From an uncultured Muribaculaceae bacterium (lineage in GTDB: Bacteria > Bacteroidota > Bacteroidia > Bacteroidales > Muribaculaceae): a stretch of 64,000 bases of DNA. The notes beneath the pieces were generated by a model that searched no databases, was not told the origin of the DNA, and saw only the letters and a program-made list of their open reading frames with translations. The position numbers and the translations under genes were made by a program. The DNA is taken from positions 55,686-119,685 of the forward strand of contig CAJTKG010000003.1 of the NCBI GenBank assembly GCA_910576935.1, in the 5' to 3' direction. Shown here one piece after another: positions 53,274 to 61,533 of the stretch (the first letter of the stretch is position 1; every line of letters begins with the position of its first letter).

Positions 53274-53293
53274 CCATATTAAAGCCACCGACA

Positions 53294-54475
53294 ATGATAC
53301 AAGAGCTTAAAATAAAAAACTTCAAGTCTTTCCGCGATGAGGTTGAACTAAGTTTCGAGCCTTCGGGAGATGACCGTTACAACAGCGTTGTAACGATGCC
53401 CGACGGGGTGCAGTTGCTCCGTTTTGCCGTTGTTCTCGGAGCCAATGCCAGCGGCAAGTCCAATCTTTTGGATGCCGTTGAGTTTCTCCGTGATTTCTGG
53501 AGCAACATACCGGCTACGAATGATGATGGCACAAATGTCCAGCCATTTCTTATGAGAAAGTCTGCGTTGTCACATGACACGGAGTTTGAGATTAAGCTGT
53601 ATGTGGACGGCATACGTTATTGGTATCAGCTTACGATAACCCCTGAAAAGGTTTGTCGGGAGGCATTGTTTGTATATCTTACGAACCGCCCGACAAAGGT
53701 GTTTTGCCGTGAGGACGTGCAGGGTGTATCAAAGTTGATATTCAATCCAACGGTAGCCAAACTTTCGCCGGCTGAAGTGGATATTATGACAATGAACTGT
53801 CTGCGTAATATGTCGGTTCTTGCAGTATTGAAGAAAGTCAATGTCGCCGTGCCTTATCTTGACAATATGCGCCGTTGGATTGACAACCGTATGCTGCCTT
53901 TGCAGAGCGGTTCACTATCCTCATTGTCGTCAGGAGCAAAGAAGATGATAGCTGACAGCGAGGACTTCCGGGAATACCTTGTGCAGTTCGCACAGGAAGC
54001 TGATTTCAATATTTCCGACATCAAAATTCAGAAAATGGCGGCATTGTTCGGTCATACTGTCAAAGTAGAGGCAGGGAATGAGAGCTATATTTTGCCGGAG
54101 AATTGTCAGAGTACAGGAACAAAACGTATGGTCGAACTGGAATCGCTCATATATACACAATTGAAACGACAGGCGTTTTTGTGCATTGATGAAATCGAGG
54201 CTTCCATGCACCCCAATCTTATGGAATACATCCTCGCCAAATTCATAAACACCCCGGACAATCAATCGCAATTGCTTGTATCGACGCATTACGATCCTAT
54301 ATTGAAAGATATTGATGATTTGTTTGGCAAGGATTCCGTGTGGTTTACCGAAAAGGGCAAAGATGGTAACACTACGCTGTTTTCTCTCGTTGATTTCAAA
54401 GGGCTTAACAAGTTGTCATCAATCCATCGGGCATATATGAACGGTCAGTTTGGCGCATTGCCGAATGTATTGTAG
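53294..54475 (+). CDS. AAA ATPase, RloA/AbiLi-like
   Basis: A 393-aa SMC/ABC-type ATPase of the AAA_15/AAA_21 group. The N-terminus LKIKNFKSFRDEVELSFEP is the typical first strand; Walker A is GANASGKSN at about 49-57, and Walker B is FLCIDEIEASMHPNL near residue 300, followed by STHYDPILKD. Such ATPases pair with an RloB (Toprim-like) nuclease in RloAB and AbiL abortive-infection systems, and the start of such a partner follows after 10 bp. The pair is probably a phage-defence module. The ATPase itself looks full length; whether it works without RloB is unknown. It has its own consensus promoter. Confidence 0.85.
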   Translation: MIQELKIKNFKSFRDEVELSFEPSGDDRYNSVVTMPDGVQLLRFAVVLGANASGKSNLLDAVEFLRDFWSNIPATNDDGTNVQPFLMRKSALSHDTEFEIKLYVDGIRYWYQLTITPEKVCREALFVYLTNRPTKVFCREDVQGVSKLIFNPTVAKLSPAEVDIMTMNCLRNMSVLAVLKKVNVAVPYLDNMRRWIDNRMLPLQSGSLSSLSSGAKKMIADSEDFREYLVQFAQEADFNISDIKIQKMAALFGHTVKVEAGNESYILPENCQSTGTKRMVELESLIYTQLKRQAFLCIDEIEASMHPNLMEYILAKFINTPDNQSQLLVSTHYDPILKDIDDLFGKDSVWFTEKGKDGNTTLFSLVDFKGLNKLSSIHRAYMNGQFGALPNVL

Positions 54476-54485
54476 GAGGTAAGGT

Positions 54486-54659
54486 ATGGCACGAAGAATA
54501 AAGGAGCGTAAACTCAAAAATCCGACAATCACCATTATCGGAGAAGGGGCAACAGAGCGGTACTATTTCACTCACCTCAAAAGGCTGTGTAGATATAACT
54601 ATGTCTGCAAGCCGCGAAATTTCACGGAGCAGACTTTTGATGATAACAGTAATAAATAG
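54486..54659 (+). pseudogene. Truncated RloB-like partner
   Basis: An ATG at 54486, preceded by a strong GGAGG site overlapping the end of the ATPase gene, opens a frame of 57 codons ending TAG at 54657. The product starts MARRIKERKLKNP and has TIIGEGATERYYFTHLKRL, which matches the first Toprim-like motif (EGxTE) of RloB proteins. RloB is normally about 200 aa, so the second acidic motif and most of the protein are missing. The frame runs straight into the promoter of the next gene, as if a deletion joined the two. The peptide is likely non-functional. Confidence 0.75.
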
Positions 54660-54663
54660 ATAA

Positions 54664-54695
54664 TTTGCAAGGTTATAAAATTAATCTTACTTTTG
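54664..54695 (+). promoter_or_regulatory. Promoter of the 498-aa membrane protein gene
   Basis: TTTG (54664-54667), 20 bp, TACTTTTG (54688-54695), a full match. It starts 5 bp after the stop codon of the rloB remnant; leader about 20 nt. Confidence 0.75.
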
Positions 54696-54720
54696 TGATT
54701 GAACCAACCATTTATCTATT

Positions 54721-56217
54721 ATGCCGATAAAAGTTATAGACGCTGATTTTTATTTCATTGCTCCGCTATATATCAACAATTGGGAGGCTTTTGAAAAGGA
54801 ATTCCAAAATACGTCGAAATGGACAAACAGACTAGACGAAAGCAAAGGTTCGCTAAAAGATTTCCTATCGTGCTTCCTTGGCGAGAAAGAGTCAGATGAG
54901 AAAGAATCTGATGAGAAAAAATCCGGTGAGAAAAAGTTCCTGGAGTTCCCGATGCAAGCCGGTAAGGCCTACAACGGGCTGGTACAACGCAGCGACAACG
55001 AGGCTTTAAAATCGATAAATGGTGAATTCAAATTCAAAAACTCAAAAGGCAAACCTTTAGATGCCGGCGATGATATTTTTTTCACGATGGCGTCGAACGC
55101 GATCGTGCTCCACGTTTCGCCCAACCATAAATGCGCCATCGCCTATATCAGACTGAAATGTAAATCTGCCATCACGCTCGATCAGGCCGTCAGCCTCAAT
55201 TATCAGCTTCATAAAAGCGACCGTAAACAGACGCCCCGGTTGTATATGAAAGATGCCGAAGGCGAATGGGTATGTACACCCGGCAGAGTGTCACTCATCG
55301 AAATAATAAAGGGCATGTTGCCCGACGACGCATACGATTTTGCTTATCCCGACCGCTTTATATCAAGCTCCGTAGTCAGACTTGATACCTCTGACAATCC
55401 CGATCAAAAAGAAATAACCGACTCTATTGTCCGGCTCGGACAGGCTGAAGGCCATAAATATAAAATAACCGACGAAGCATGCTCCAAGGTCTACAATCCG
55501 TTTGACAACATCCGCACCTACGCTTCGACCGAAGGATTTGTAACCGTTGTATTATCACCCGATCCCAAACATGAAAAAAATTTTATAGAAACCTTCAATA
55601 ATGATGCGTTCATAAAAAGCTATCTGCCCCTATATCTCGCGGCAATACTTGCCGACTACTGTCTCACGAGCGCACTGAGGTATCTCGACATAATAGCCGA
55701 TGACATTGAAGAGCAGGACCGCTTGCGCGAAGCATGCATGGTATATAAATTATTACCTGCCCATTTCACACACCTCAACAGGGTGATGGAAAACATCAGA
55801 GCCGACCGACAGTTTGATCTGAAATATGGATTTGTGATCCAAAGCGTCGAAGCGCGCCGCATACGCAACGAGTCGCAGCGTCTCAAACTCGAGGAAGAGG
55901 CCCGAAAAGCCGAAGAAGAGGCTCGGGCTACAGAAGAAAAAGCCCGTAAACTCGAAGAACAGCGTATGGCACAATTGGAAAAGAGTCAGGCTCGCCGCGA
56001 CCGATTCATGAATCTTCTCTTAGGATTCATCGGCATCGGTCAGGTTGTCTTCGCCGTCCTTCAACTGGCCGGTGCCAAAGACATCTTCGGTAAAGGCGGT
56101 GCGGCCGATAGTGTGGTTCAATATTCCTCGTTTATATTGTCAATAATTTTCATCGGCCTTATCATATGGTTGATAATCTATCTCATTATAAAGAATATAA
56201 AGGTCGGAAAGAGCTGA
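54721..56217 (+). CDS. Unrecognised 498-aa protein with coiled coil and two C-terminal membrane helices
   Basis: I do not recognise this family. Residues 1-380 appear globular, with a charged tandem stretch (ESDEK twice, about 58-74) and no signal peptide; helix-rich sequence lies around 295-375. Residues about 385-428 form a strong charged coiled coil (EEEARKAEEEARATEEKARK). Two hydrophobic helices follow (about 431-452 and 468-491) with a short glycine-containing loop, then KNIKVGKS. The topology is a cytosolic sensor-like part on a two-helix membrane anchor, similar in outline to CorA-like or small membrane effectors of defence systems. It has its own promoter and is convergent with the acyltransferase gene. 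Defence function is inference from position alone. Confidence 0.75.
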   Translation: MPIKVIDADFYFIAPLYINNWEAFEKEFQNTSKWTNRLDESKGSLKDFLSCFLGEKESDEKESDEKKSGEKKFLEFPMQAGKAYNGLVQRSDNEALKSINGEFKFKNSKGKPLDAGDDIFFTMASNAIVLHVSPNHKCAIAYIRLKCKSAITLDQAVSLNYQLHKSDRKQTPRLYMKDAEGEWVCTPGRVSLIEIIKGMLPDDAYDFAYPDRFISSSVVRLDTSDNPDQKEITDSIVRLGQAEGHKYKITDEACSKVYNPFDNIRTYASTEGFVTVVLSPDPKHEKNFIETFNNDAFIKSYLPLYLAAILADYCLTSALRYLDIIADDIEEQDRLREACMVYKLLPAHFTHLNRVMENIRADRQFDLKYGFVIQSVEARRIRNESQRLKLEEEARKAEEEARATEEKARKLEEQRMAQLEKSQARRDRFMNLLLGFIGIGQVVFAVLQLAGAKDIFGKGGAADSVVQYSSFILSIIFIGLIIWLIIYLIIKNIKVGKS

Positions 56218-56229
56218 CCGACAGCCAGG

Positions 56230-57714
56230 TCAATACTGAAGATAGATAAATGGCACAAGCTCGCTTTGGCGCGTTTGGATGACAAAGAAGATTATAGTTG
56301 CCAGAATAAGGGCCTGCACTGTCAGCGGCATTGCGGTCAGCGCTTTTGTCGCCCCCGTCGACCATGATCGCGGACTGAAATGCATGAGCAGCCCGGCGCA
56401 AATGGCTATGACTATCATCATATAGCCCTCGACAAACTGAGGCAGGACCGAGAGGTGGAAACTACCGAAAATCTGAGCGAAAATCTCGCCTACGGTGTCG
56501 AGCGACGGCGCTCTGAAAAAGGTAAAGCCTACGACAACAAGCGAGAATGTTATGAGAGTGTTAACGATCCTCACAGGGAAAGTGTCTCGCAATGGCTCGG
56601 GCAGACGATAGACCTTTCTGATCATTTTATGAACGGCTAGAAGCACCCCGTGATATGCGCCCCAGATGACATACATCAACGACGCGCCGTGCCAAAGACC
56701 GCCTATCACCATTGTCAGGAAGTTGTTGAGATAGGTGCGTTTCTCGCCTTTGCGGTTGCCGCCGAGGGGTATGTATAGATAGTCGCGCAGCCATGTCGAC
56801 AGCGAGATATGCCAGCGACGCCAAAAGTCAGACGGATTCTGAGCCTTGAACGGTGCGGCGAAGTTTTCTTTGAAACGATAGCCGAGCATCAGAGCGATGC
56901 CGATAGCCATATCCGAGTAACCCGAAAAATCGCAATAGAGCTGGATTGTGAAGCCGGTTATGCCCATCAGATTCTCGAAACCCGAGTAAAGTGTCGGATT
57001 GTCGAAGATACGGTCAACAAAATTTCCGCTTATGTAATCGGCGATCAGCACTTTCTTTATCAGACCGGCCATTATGAGAAAGAGACCTTCGCTCGCCATT
57101 CCGTGGGTTGCATCGGGACTTTCCTTGATCTGCGGCAACAGGTCTTTGGCCCTGACGACGGGCCCGGCGAGCAGCGGCGGGAAGAAAGTGAGGAAAAACG
57201 TATAGTCTATCAGATTGCGCGCCGGCTTTATCTCGCCGCGATATATGTCGACGATATAACTTATCGACCTGAATGTGAAAAACGATATGCCGGCAGGCAA
57301 TATCACGTCGAGGGCATCGAACTCTTTGACCGTAAAATTCGATACAATATCGAGCATGAGGTTGAAATACTTGAAGTAGAACAACATGCCGACATTGACG
57401 ATGACATTGAACGCCACGACGCATTTGCGGGCGAAGTCAGATTTGAGCCGGCCGAGAAGATTGCCGAGCAGATAGTCGCTCAGGCAGACACCGATGAGTA
57501 TGAAACAGCATTCGGCACTCGATTTGTAATAGAAATACAGCGAGAATGCTATCACAAACAATTTCCGCCACAGCGGGCGCGCCGACAGGGCCTTGTAGAC
57601 GATAAGGAAGCCTGCAAAGAGAAACAGGAACAATCCCGAATTAAACAAAAGCGGATTTCCTTCCGAGTAGAGGAATAGATCTTTAGCGCGATCGATATAT
57701 GCCGAAATATCCAT
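56230..57714 (-). CDS. MBOAT O-acyltransferase, AlgI/DltB-like
   Basis: A 494-aa polytopic membrane protein of the MBOAT family, which passes acyl (often acetyl) groups across the inner membrane to extracytoplasmic sugars. The catalytic histidine is His342 in GGLWHGASLMYVIWGAYHG; a second conserved histidine is in FWRRWHISLSTWLRDYLYIPLGG. Other typical parts are ILPAGISFFTFRSISYIVDIYRG and YCDFSGYSDMAIG. The gene starts within the stop of the SGNH gene upstream (TAATG), so the acyltransferase and the two SGNH proteins are a unit, like algI-algJ/algX. Confidence 0.93.
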   Translation of the reverse strand: MDISAYIDRAKDLFLYSEGNPLLFNSGLFLFLFAGFLIVYKALSARPLWRKLFVIAFSLYFYYKSSAECCFILIGVCLSDYLLGNLLGRLKSDFARKCVVAFNVIVNVGMLFYFKYFNLMLDIVSNFTVKEFDALDVILPAGISFFTFRSISYIVDIYRGEIKPARNLIDYTFFLTFFPPLLAGPVVRAKDLLPQIKESPDATHGMASEGLFLIMAGLIKKVLIADYISGNFVDRIFDNPTLYSGFENLMGITGFTIQLYCDFSGYSDMAIGIALMLGYRFKENFAAPFKAQNPSDFWRRWHISLSTWLRDYLYIPLGGNRKGEKRTYLNNFLTMVIGGLWHGASLMYVIWGAYHGVLLAVHKMIRKVYRLPEPLRDTFPVRIVNTLITFSLVVVGFTFFRAPSLDTVGEIFAQIFGSFHLSVLPQFVEGYMMIVIAICAGLLMHFSPRSWSTGATKALTAMPLTVQALILATIIFFVIQTRQSELVPFIYLQY

Positions 57715-58988
57715 TATCTTGCATGATTAAGAGTGTTTATCAATGCGTCATACAGAAGTTCGCCCTGCACTTCGTAGCCTTTGCGGGTGTAGTGTACTCT
57801 GTCTTTTGACAAAAGTCCGTTTGCAATCCATTTATCTGACGAGCGGTTGCCGCCGGCTATGTCATACCAGTCATAGACGGCGATATTGTTCTTGCGGCCG
57901 TAATCAAGGATGACATCGCGCGCCACCGCTATATTCTCGTTTATACCGTATGCTCCGTAACGGCGACGACGAGAACCTTTGCGACGGTAGCTGCGACGTC
58001 GCTGGCATTCGGCCGGAGTCACGAGCAATATGGTAGCCGAGGGGTTAAACCGCCGGACGTCATTGACGAAAGTGCCGATGCTGCGGTACATGTTTCCACG
58101 GTCCAGACGTCCGAATGCCTCGTTGGTGCCGAGGCTGACGATTATCAGCGAAGGGTTCAAACCTGAGACAGCTTTGCCAAAGCCGCTGATGTTATTGTAG
58201 TTGTCAAAAGTAGCGCCGTTATTGCCGATGGCATGATACATGACCCCGACAATGTCGCCGACGAGTTCAAAACCATATATGTCAACGCTGCCCAGACTGT
58301 GGAGGTTTAGCGTGACATCTCTGCAGGGCATGGGTAGATTTATCTCAAGTCTGTTTTCACCTGCCTGTAAGGCAAATACGATCGGTTCGGACATATCGGT
58401 AACACGATCGACAAACATCGCACCGCCGCTGTAATGCACCTTGATTTTCTCAAATGGCTGCTCGGCCTTTATATTGAATTCAAAATCACGTGTCTGCGGT
58501 GTAACGGCCACACCGGTGAAGCCCATCGGACCACCGTGGAGAGGAAATTTCAACAGCTTGTTGCAGTCAAATTCAGATTTTGAGATAATGCTATAGTCGA
58601 CAGGCTGGTTTGTGCCGGCGAGTTTCAGCGGCACAATCAGACCCCGACCGGCCGAAATATAATCTTCTCCGAAAAGGTTTCTGATACAACCCGTCGCAAA
58701 GTCAGCCTGAATATGTGAGTCGCCTATATGGAGGATTGTAAACATGTCATCTTCGAAATTGTCGAGTCCGGCAGCTACGGCCGACCAGTCGGCACCGTTC
58801 AGGCATATGCGGTTGTCTGCGGCATTGATAAAGTCATAAACCGGATAATGCCTGACAGCGGTAACGGCAAACGTGTCGGCCATCTCAAATTCAGGATTCT
58901 CACGCATTGCGGCGTCATCGCCGTCGGCCCGGACCGAAAACGAAGACGCAAATACATATAGAGCCAAAATAATCAACGGTTTACTCAT
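57714..58988 (-). CDS. SGNH/GDSL-type hydrolase or acyltransferase (first)
   Basis: A 424-aa exported protein with a signal peptide (MSKPLIILALYVFASSFSVRA). The SGNH signature is complete: block I HIGDSHIQADF with Ser91, block III IVSLGTNEAFG with Asn, and block V DRVHYTRKGYEVQG with the Asp/His pair. A beta-rich insertion (about 165-260) between blocks I and III may bind glycan. Such proteins finish the transfer of acyl groups supplied by an MBOAT partner. It overlaps the preceding SGNH gene by 8 bp and the MBOAT gene by 1 bp. Confidence 0.88.
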   Translation of the reverse strand: MSKPLIILALYVFASSFSVRADGDDAAMRENPEFEMADTFAVTAVRHYPVYDFINAADNRICLNGADWSAVAAGLDNFEDDMFTILHIGDSHIQADFATGCIRNLFGEDYISAGRGLIVPLKLAGTNQPVDYSIISKSEFDCNKLLKFPLHGGPMGFTGVAVTPQTRDFEFNIKAEQPFEKIKVHYSGGAMFVDRVTDMSEPIVFALQAGENRLEINLPMPCRDVTLNLHSLGSVDIYGFELVGDIVGVMYHAIGNNGATFDNYNNISGFGKAVSGLNPSLIIVSLGTNEAFGRLDRGNMYRSIGTFVNDVRRFNPSATILLVTPAECQRRRSYRRKGSRRRRYGAYGINENIAVARDVILDYGRKNNIAVYDWYDIAGGNRSSDKWIANGLLSKDRVHYTRKGYEVQGELLYDALINTLNHAR

Positions 58989-60444
58989 TTACACCTACAG
59001 CTTTAAAGAGAGATCTGACAAACATGTCGGCGAGTGCGGCGCCGCCTTTGCCGTTGATGTGGATATAATCACTGTTTACGAGTCCGCGTTTGCGCCAATC
59101 GACAATCGAGCCTTCACCGCCCATGGCTTCGTAGATGTCCCAGAATGCGACACCACATTTCTGTGCAGTAAGACGCTGAGCTGCTGTCATCGATTTCATG
59201 GCCGTCATGGAAACGATTTCGCTACCCTGTTTGACACCGCGGTCTCCTACCCCGAGGATTATGATATCAGCGCCGGGATGGCATTGTCTGATGCGGTCGA
59301 CCGCTTTGCACATAACATTGGAGTATGAGGTGTAGTCGGTCTGCTCTTCAGAGACGGCGTTGGTGCCATATTCGACGATGATCAGGTCGTAATCGACATA
59401 AGAATTCATTGCGGCCGATATATCTTTAGACAGAGACCTGTGCCTTAAACCCGAATAGCCCCTTATCGACATACAGTCGACAGTGATGCCGCTTTGACCT
59501 TCAAGCCATAAGCCATATGACACCAGACTGTCGATGTCTGTCGTCAGTGTAATAAAATCAGTGCTGCCGTTTACTTCGATAGCCTGCGGAACATCAGACG
59601 GTTCTACGACATATTGCCGGGTATCGGTCGCGGTTTTAATCTCGATGTTGCCGGCAACAGGTGTCGAATAGATGAAGGTCGAACGCTCCCAGCGCTTTAG
59701 ATTCTCCGGCGATGAAGCGCCCTTGAATGTCACTGTCGCACCGGGCTCGGACGTCGATATGACACCCGACAGTGTCTTGGCCGCAGCGGCTTTGGATGTG
59801 CGGATATCATGGTTGGTCCAGCCCTTGTCAGACTGCGTTACAGAACGACGGAATCCGGGAAAATCAGAGTGAAGAGCCACATAGCCCACTCCCGCTCCAC
59901 CGAAGACATCGCGGAGCTTTTTCCTTATATCCTGACACAGGAGATCGCCCTCGATATATGAGTCGCCGATAACGGCGATTCTGACATTTTCGGTGGCCGC
60001 ATTACCCAGGGCCGCCTTGAATCGGTCGAGCGCCGTGCCGTCCGGCGAATAGTCTTCGATGACCATCTCGCCGTCAATGCGCGGTGAAAGAAAATCATTA
60101 TCTGTCACATAAGCCGGGATATAGCTCTCCGTAGTCTCCGCGGCGGGAGCATCGACCTCCTGTACCGGCAGCTCCTCCTCAGAGGTCACATCAATCTCAT
60201 CACTCTCTTCTCTCTCTTCTCTCTCGGCCTCGGCTATCTCTTTTGCGAGATCAATGCCGGTGTTTGTCGCATGGGCTTTGACATCAAGCGGTTCAGCCAG
60301 ATCTTCAAAGAGATTGAAGTCGCTGACGAGGCCACCGGTCATTTCGGCCCAGGGCAAAAACTGACATGCCAGCAGCATTATTATAGCTACTGAAACGACG
60401 AAAAGCGGTCGGCCCTGAGAAATATGGTTGCTATCGTTTTGCAC
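58981..60444 (-). CDS. SGNH/GDSL-type hydrolase or acyltransferase (second, membrane-anchored)
   Basis: A 487-aa protein with an N-terminal membrane anchor (about 14-31) and no clear cleavage site, a long acidic linker (about 65-110), then an SGNH domain: block I VIGDSYIEGD with Ser162, block III VEYGTNAV, and block V SDYIHINGKGGAAL. It probably acts in the periplasm beside the MBOAT protein, as a second acyl-transfer or hydrolase. A beta-domain (about 190-300) lies between blocks I and III, as in its neighbour, which suggests an old duplication. Its start is overlapped by the end of menF (14 bp). Confidence 0.85.
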   Translation of the reverse strand: MQNDSNHISQGRPLFVVSVAIIMLLACQFLPWAEMTGGLVSDFNLFEDLAEPLDVKAHATNTGIDLAKEIAEAEREEREESDEIDVTSEEELPVQEVDAPAAETTESYIPAYVTDNDFLSPRIDGEMVIEDYSPDGTALDRFKAALGNAATENVRIAVIGDSYIEGDLLCQDIRKKLRDVFGGAGVGYVALHSDFPGFRRSVTQSDKGWTNHDIRTSKAAAAKTLSGVISTSEPGATVTFKGASSPENLKRWERSTFIYSTPVAGNIEIKTATDTRQYVVEPSDVPQAIEVNGSTDFITLTTDIDSLVSYGLWLEGQSGITVDCMSIRGYSGLRHRSLSKDISAAMNSYVDYDLIIVEYGTNAVSEEQTDYTSYSNVMCKAVDRIRQCHPGADIIILGVGDRGVKQGSEIVSMTAMKSMTAAQRLTAQKCGVAFWDIYEAMGGEGSIVDWRKRGLVNSDYIHINGKGGAALADMFVRSLFKAVGVNE

Positions 60445-61501
60445 TTTTTTCGATTATCGATTTTAGAAGTTTTGATTTAAGACGTGTCTCGGTCCATTCG
60501 TCTTCGGGCTCTGAAGCGGCTGTGATGCCACCACCGGCATAGAGCCATGCCGATCGTCGGGACAGTCTGACACAACGCAGGTTGACATAGATGCGGGTCG
60601 CACTCCCGTCATCAACGCCTACGATGCCGCCGTAACACTCACGTTTGTGTGACTCGACACGGGCTATCTCGTCTATGGCAACGGCTGTCGGATATCCTGC
60701 AAGCGCGGGAGTCGGGTTGAGGCTATCGACGATTTTACGAGTCAAAGATGGGGATGCCTCTCCTTCGAAAAACGTACATAGATGTTGTATATTGCCATAA
60801 TCGACGGTAATCACCGGCTTTTCATCAAACTTAACATTACAGGCCGACAGACGGTCGACGATGTAATCGGCCACGATACGTTGCTCGCGGATGTTCTTTG
60901 AATCCCACGGTTTATCATTCATCTCGACGGACCGTGTGCCGGCAAACGCCATGGTCTTGAATTTACCGGCGCGTTTGTCAAACGCGTAGATAATCTCGGG
61001 CGAGGCGCCAAGCCACAAACCGGTGTCGGGTGTGAAATAGAGATAACAGAATGCTTCGGGATGTATCGAGAAATAATCATCGGCAGCCGAGACAATATCA
61101 ATCGCGTCATAGTCAAGCCTTATGACCGACGAGATAACCGTCTTGCCACCTTCGTGCCGGAGACGGTTTACGACACTACCGACGCCGTCAAGATAGGTGT
61201 TTTTGTCGGTTGAGCCGGCAATCGGGACAACATCGGAGCTGCCGGGATTGTCAAGATGCATGGCCATAAGCGTAGCCGCATCGCACTCGTCGGCAATGAC
61301 ACGGGCCGAACGATAGGGTTCGAGCCAGAGCGCAACGACAAACTGTCGACCGCAACCGGTTTCAGATCGAGGATACGACGGATTGGCAAAAAAAGTCGGA
61401 GCTTCATCACCGGGGAAGGCATACAACGCGAACGGTATGTTCATCTCAAGTGATCTCTTGACCGCCGAGGCTGTTAGATGAGTGAATATCATTTCTGTCA
61501 A
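60431..61501 (-). CDS. menF: Isochorismate synthase (chorismate-binding)
   Basis: A 356-aa member of the chorismate-binding family that converts chorismate to isochorismate for menaquinone. Family motifs are present: KTMAFAGTRSV, KNIREQRIVADYI, LNPTPALAGYP and YAGGGITAASEPEDEWTET near the end. It is shorter at the N-terminus than E. coli MenF, common for Bacteroidota. The rest of the men genes are not here. Its last 14 bp overlap the next SGNH gene, so translation may be coupled; rimO is 32 bp upstream. Confidence 0.9.
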   Translation of the reverse strand: MTEMIFTHLTASAVKRSLEMNIPFALYAFPGDEAPTFFANPSYPRSETGCGRQFVVALWLEPYRSARVIADECDAATLMAMHLDNPGSSDVVPIAGSTDKNTYLDGVGSVVNRLRHEGGKTVISSVIRLDYDAIDIVSAADDYFSIHPEAFCYLYFTPDTGLWLGASPEIIYAFDKRAGKFKTMAFAGTRSVEMNDKPWDSKNIREQRIVADYIVDRLSACNVKFDEKPVITVDYGNIQHLCTFFEGEASPSLTRKIVDSLNPTPALAGYPTAVAIDEIARVESHKRECYGGIVGVDDGSATRIYVNLRCVRLSRRSAWLYAGGGITAASEPEDEWTETRLKSKLLKSIIEKSAKR

Positions 61502-61533
61502 TGATAATGGAGCGAAAAGACAAAGTGTCTTTT

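Larger units (their letters stand above)
52915..53293. other. A/T-rich leader and promoter region between array and RloA-like gene
   Basis: A 379-bp gap without a gene of any credible length. Contents: a candidate array promoter, a 17-bp palindrome TTGTATTCATAATACAA (52971-52987), a short hairpin-like CGTTTTAAAATCAAAACG (52919-52934 region) next to the first repeat, direct A/T-rich repeats (ATAAATTTGA-like, about 52934-52955), and the promoter of the ATPase gene. No partial copy of the repeat was seen here. Confidence 0.7.

Noticed and set aside
52915..53293. tracrRNA-like anti-repeat in the leader
   Set aside because: No stretch matching the repeat was seen, and Cas13b does not need one.
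48850..56217. The 498-aa protein as Csx27 or Csx28
   Set aside because: It is more than twice as long, has no RxxxxH HEPN site that I could see and only two membrane helices; it is not a recognisable member of either family.
56809..57678. A 289-codon plus-strand frame opposite the MBOAT gene
   Set aside because: The MBOAT reading has catalytic histidines and membrane helices; the opposite frame is low in hydrophobic structure and rich in charged residues with no family resemblance.
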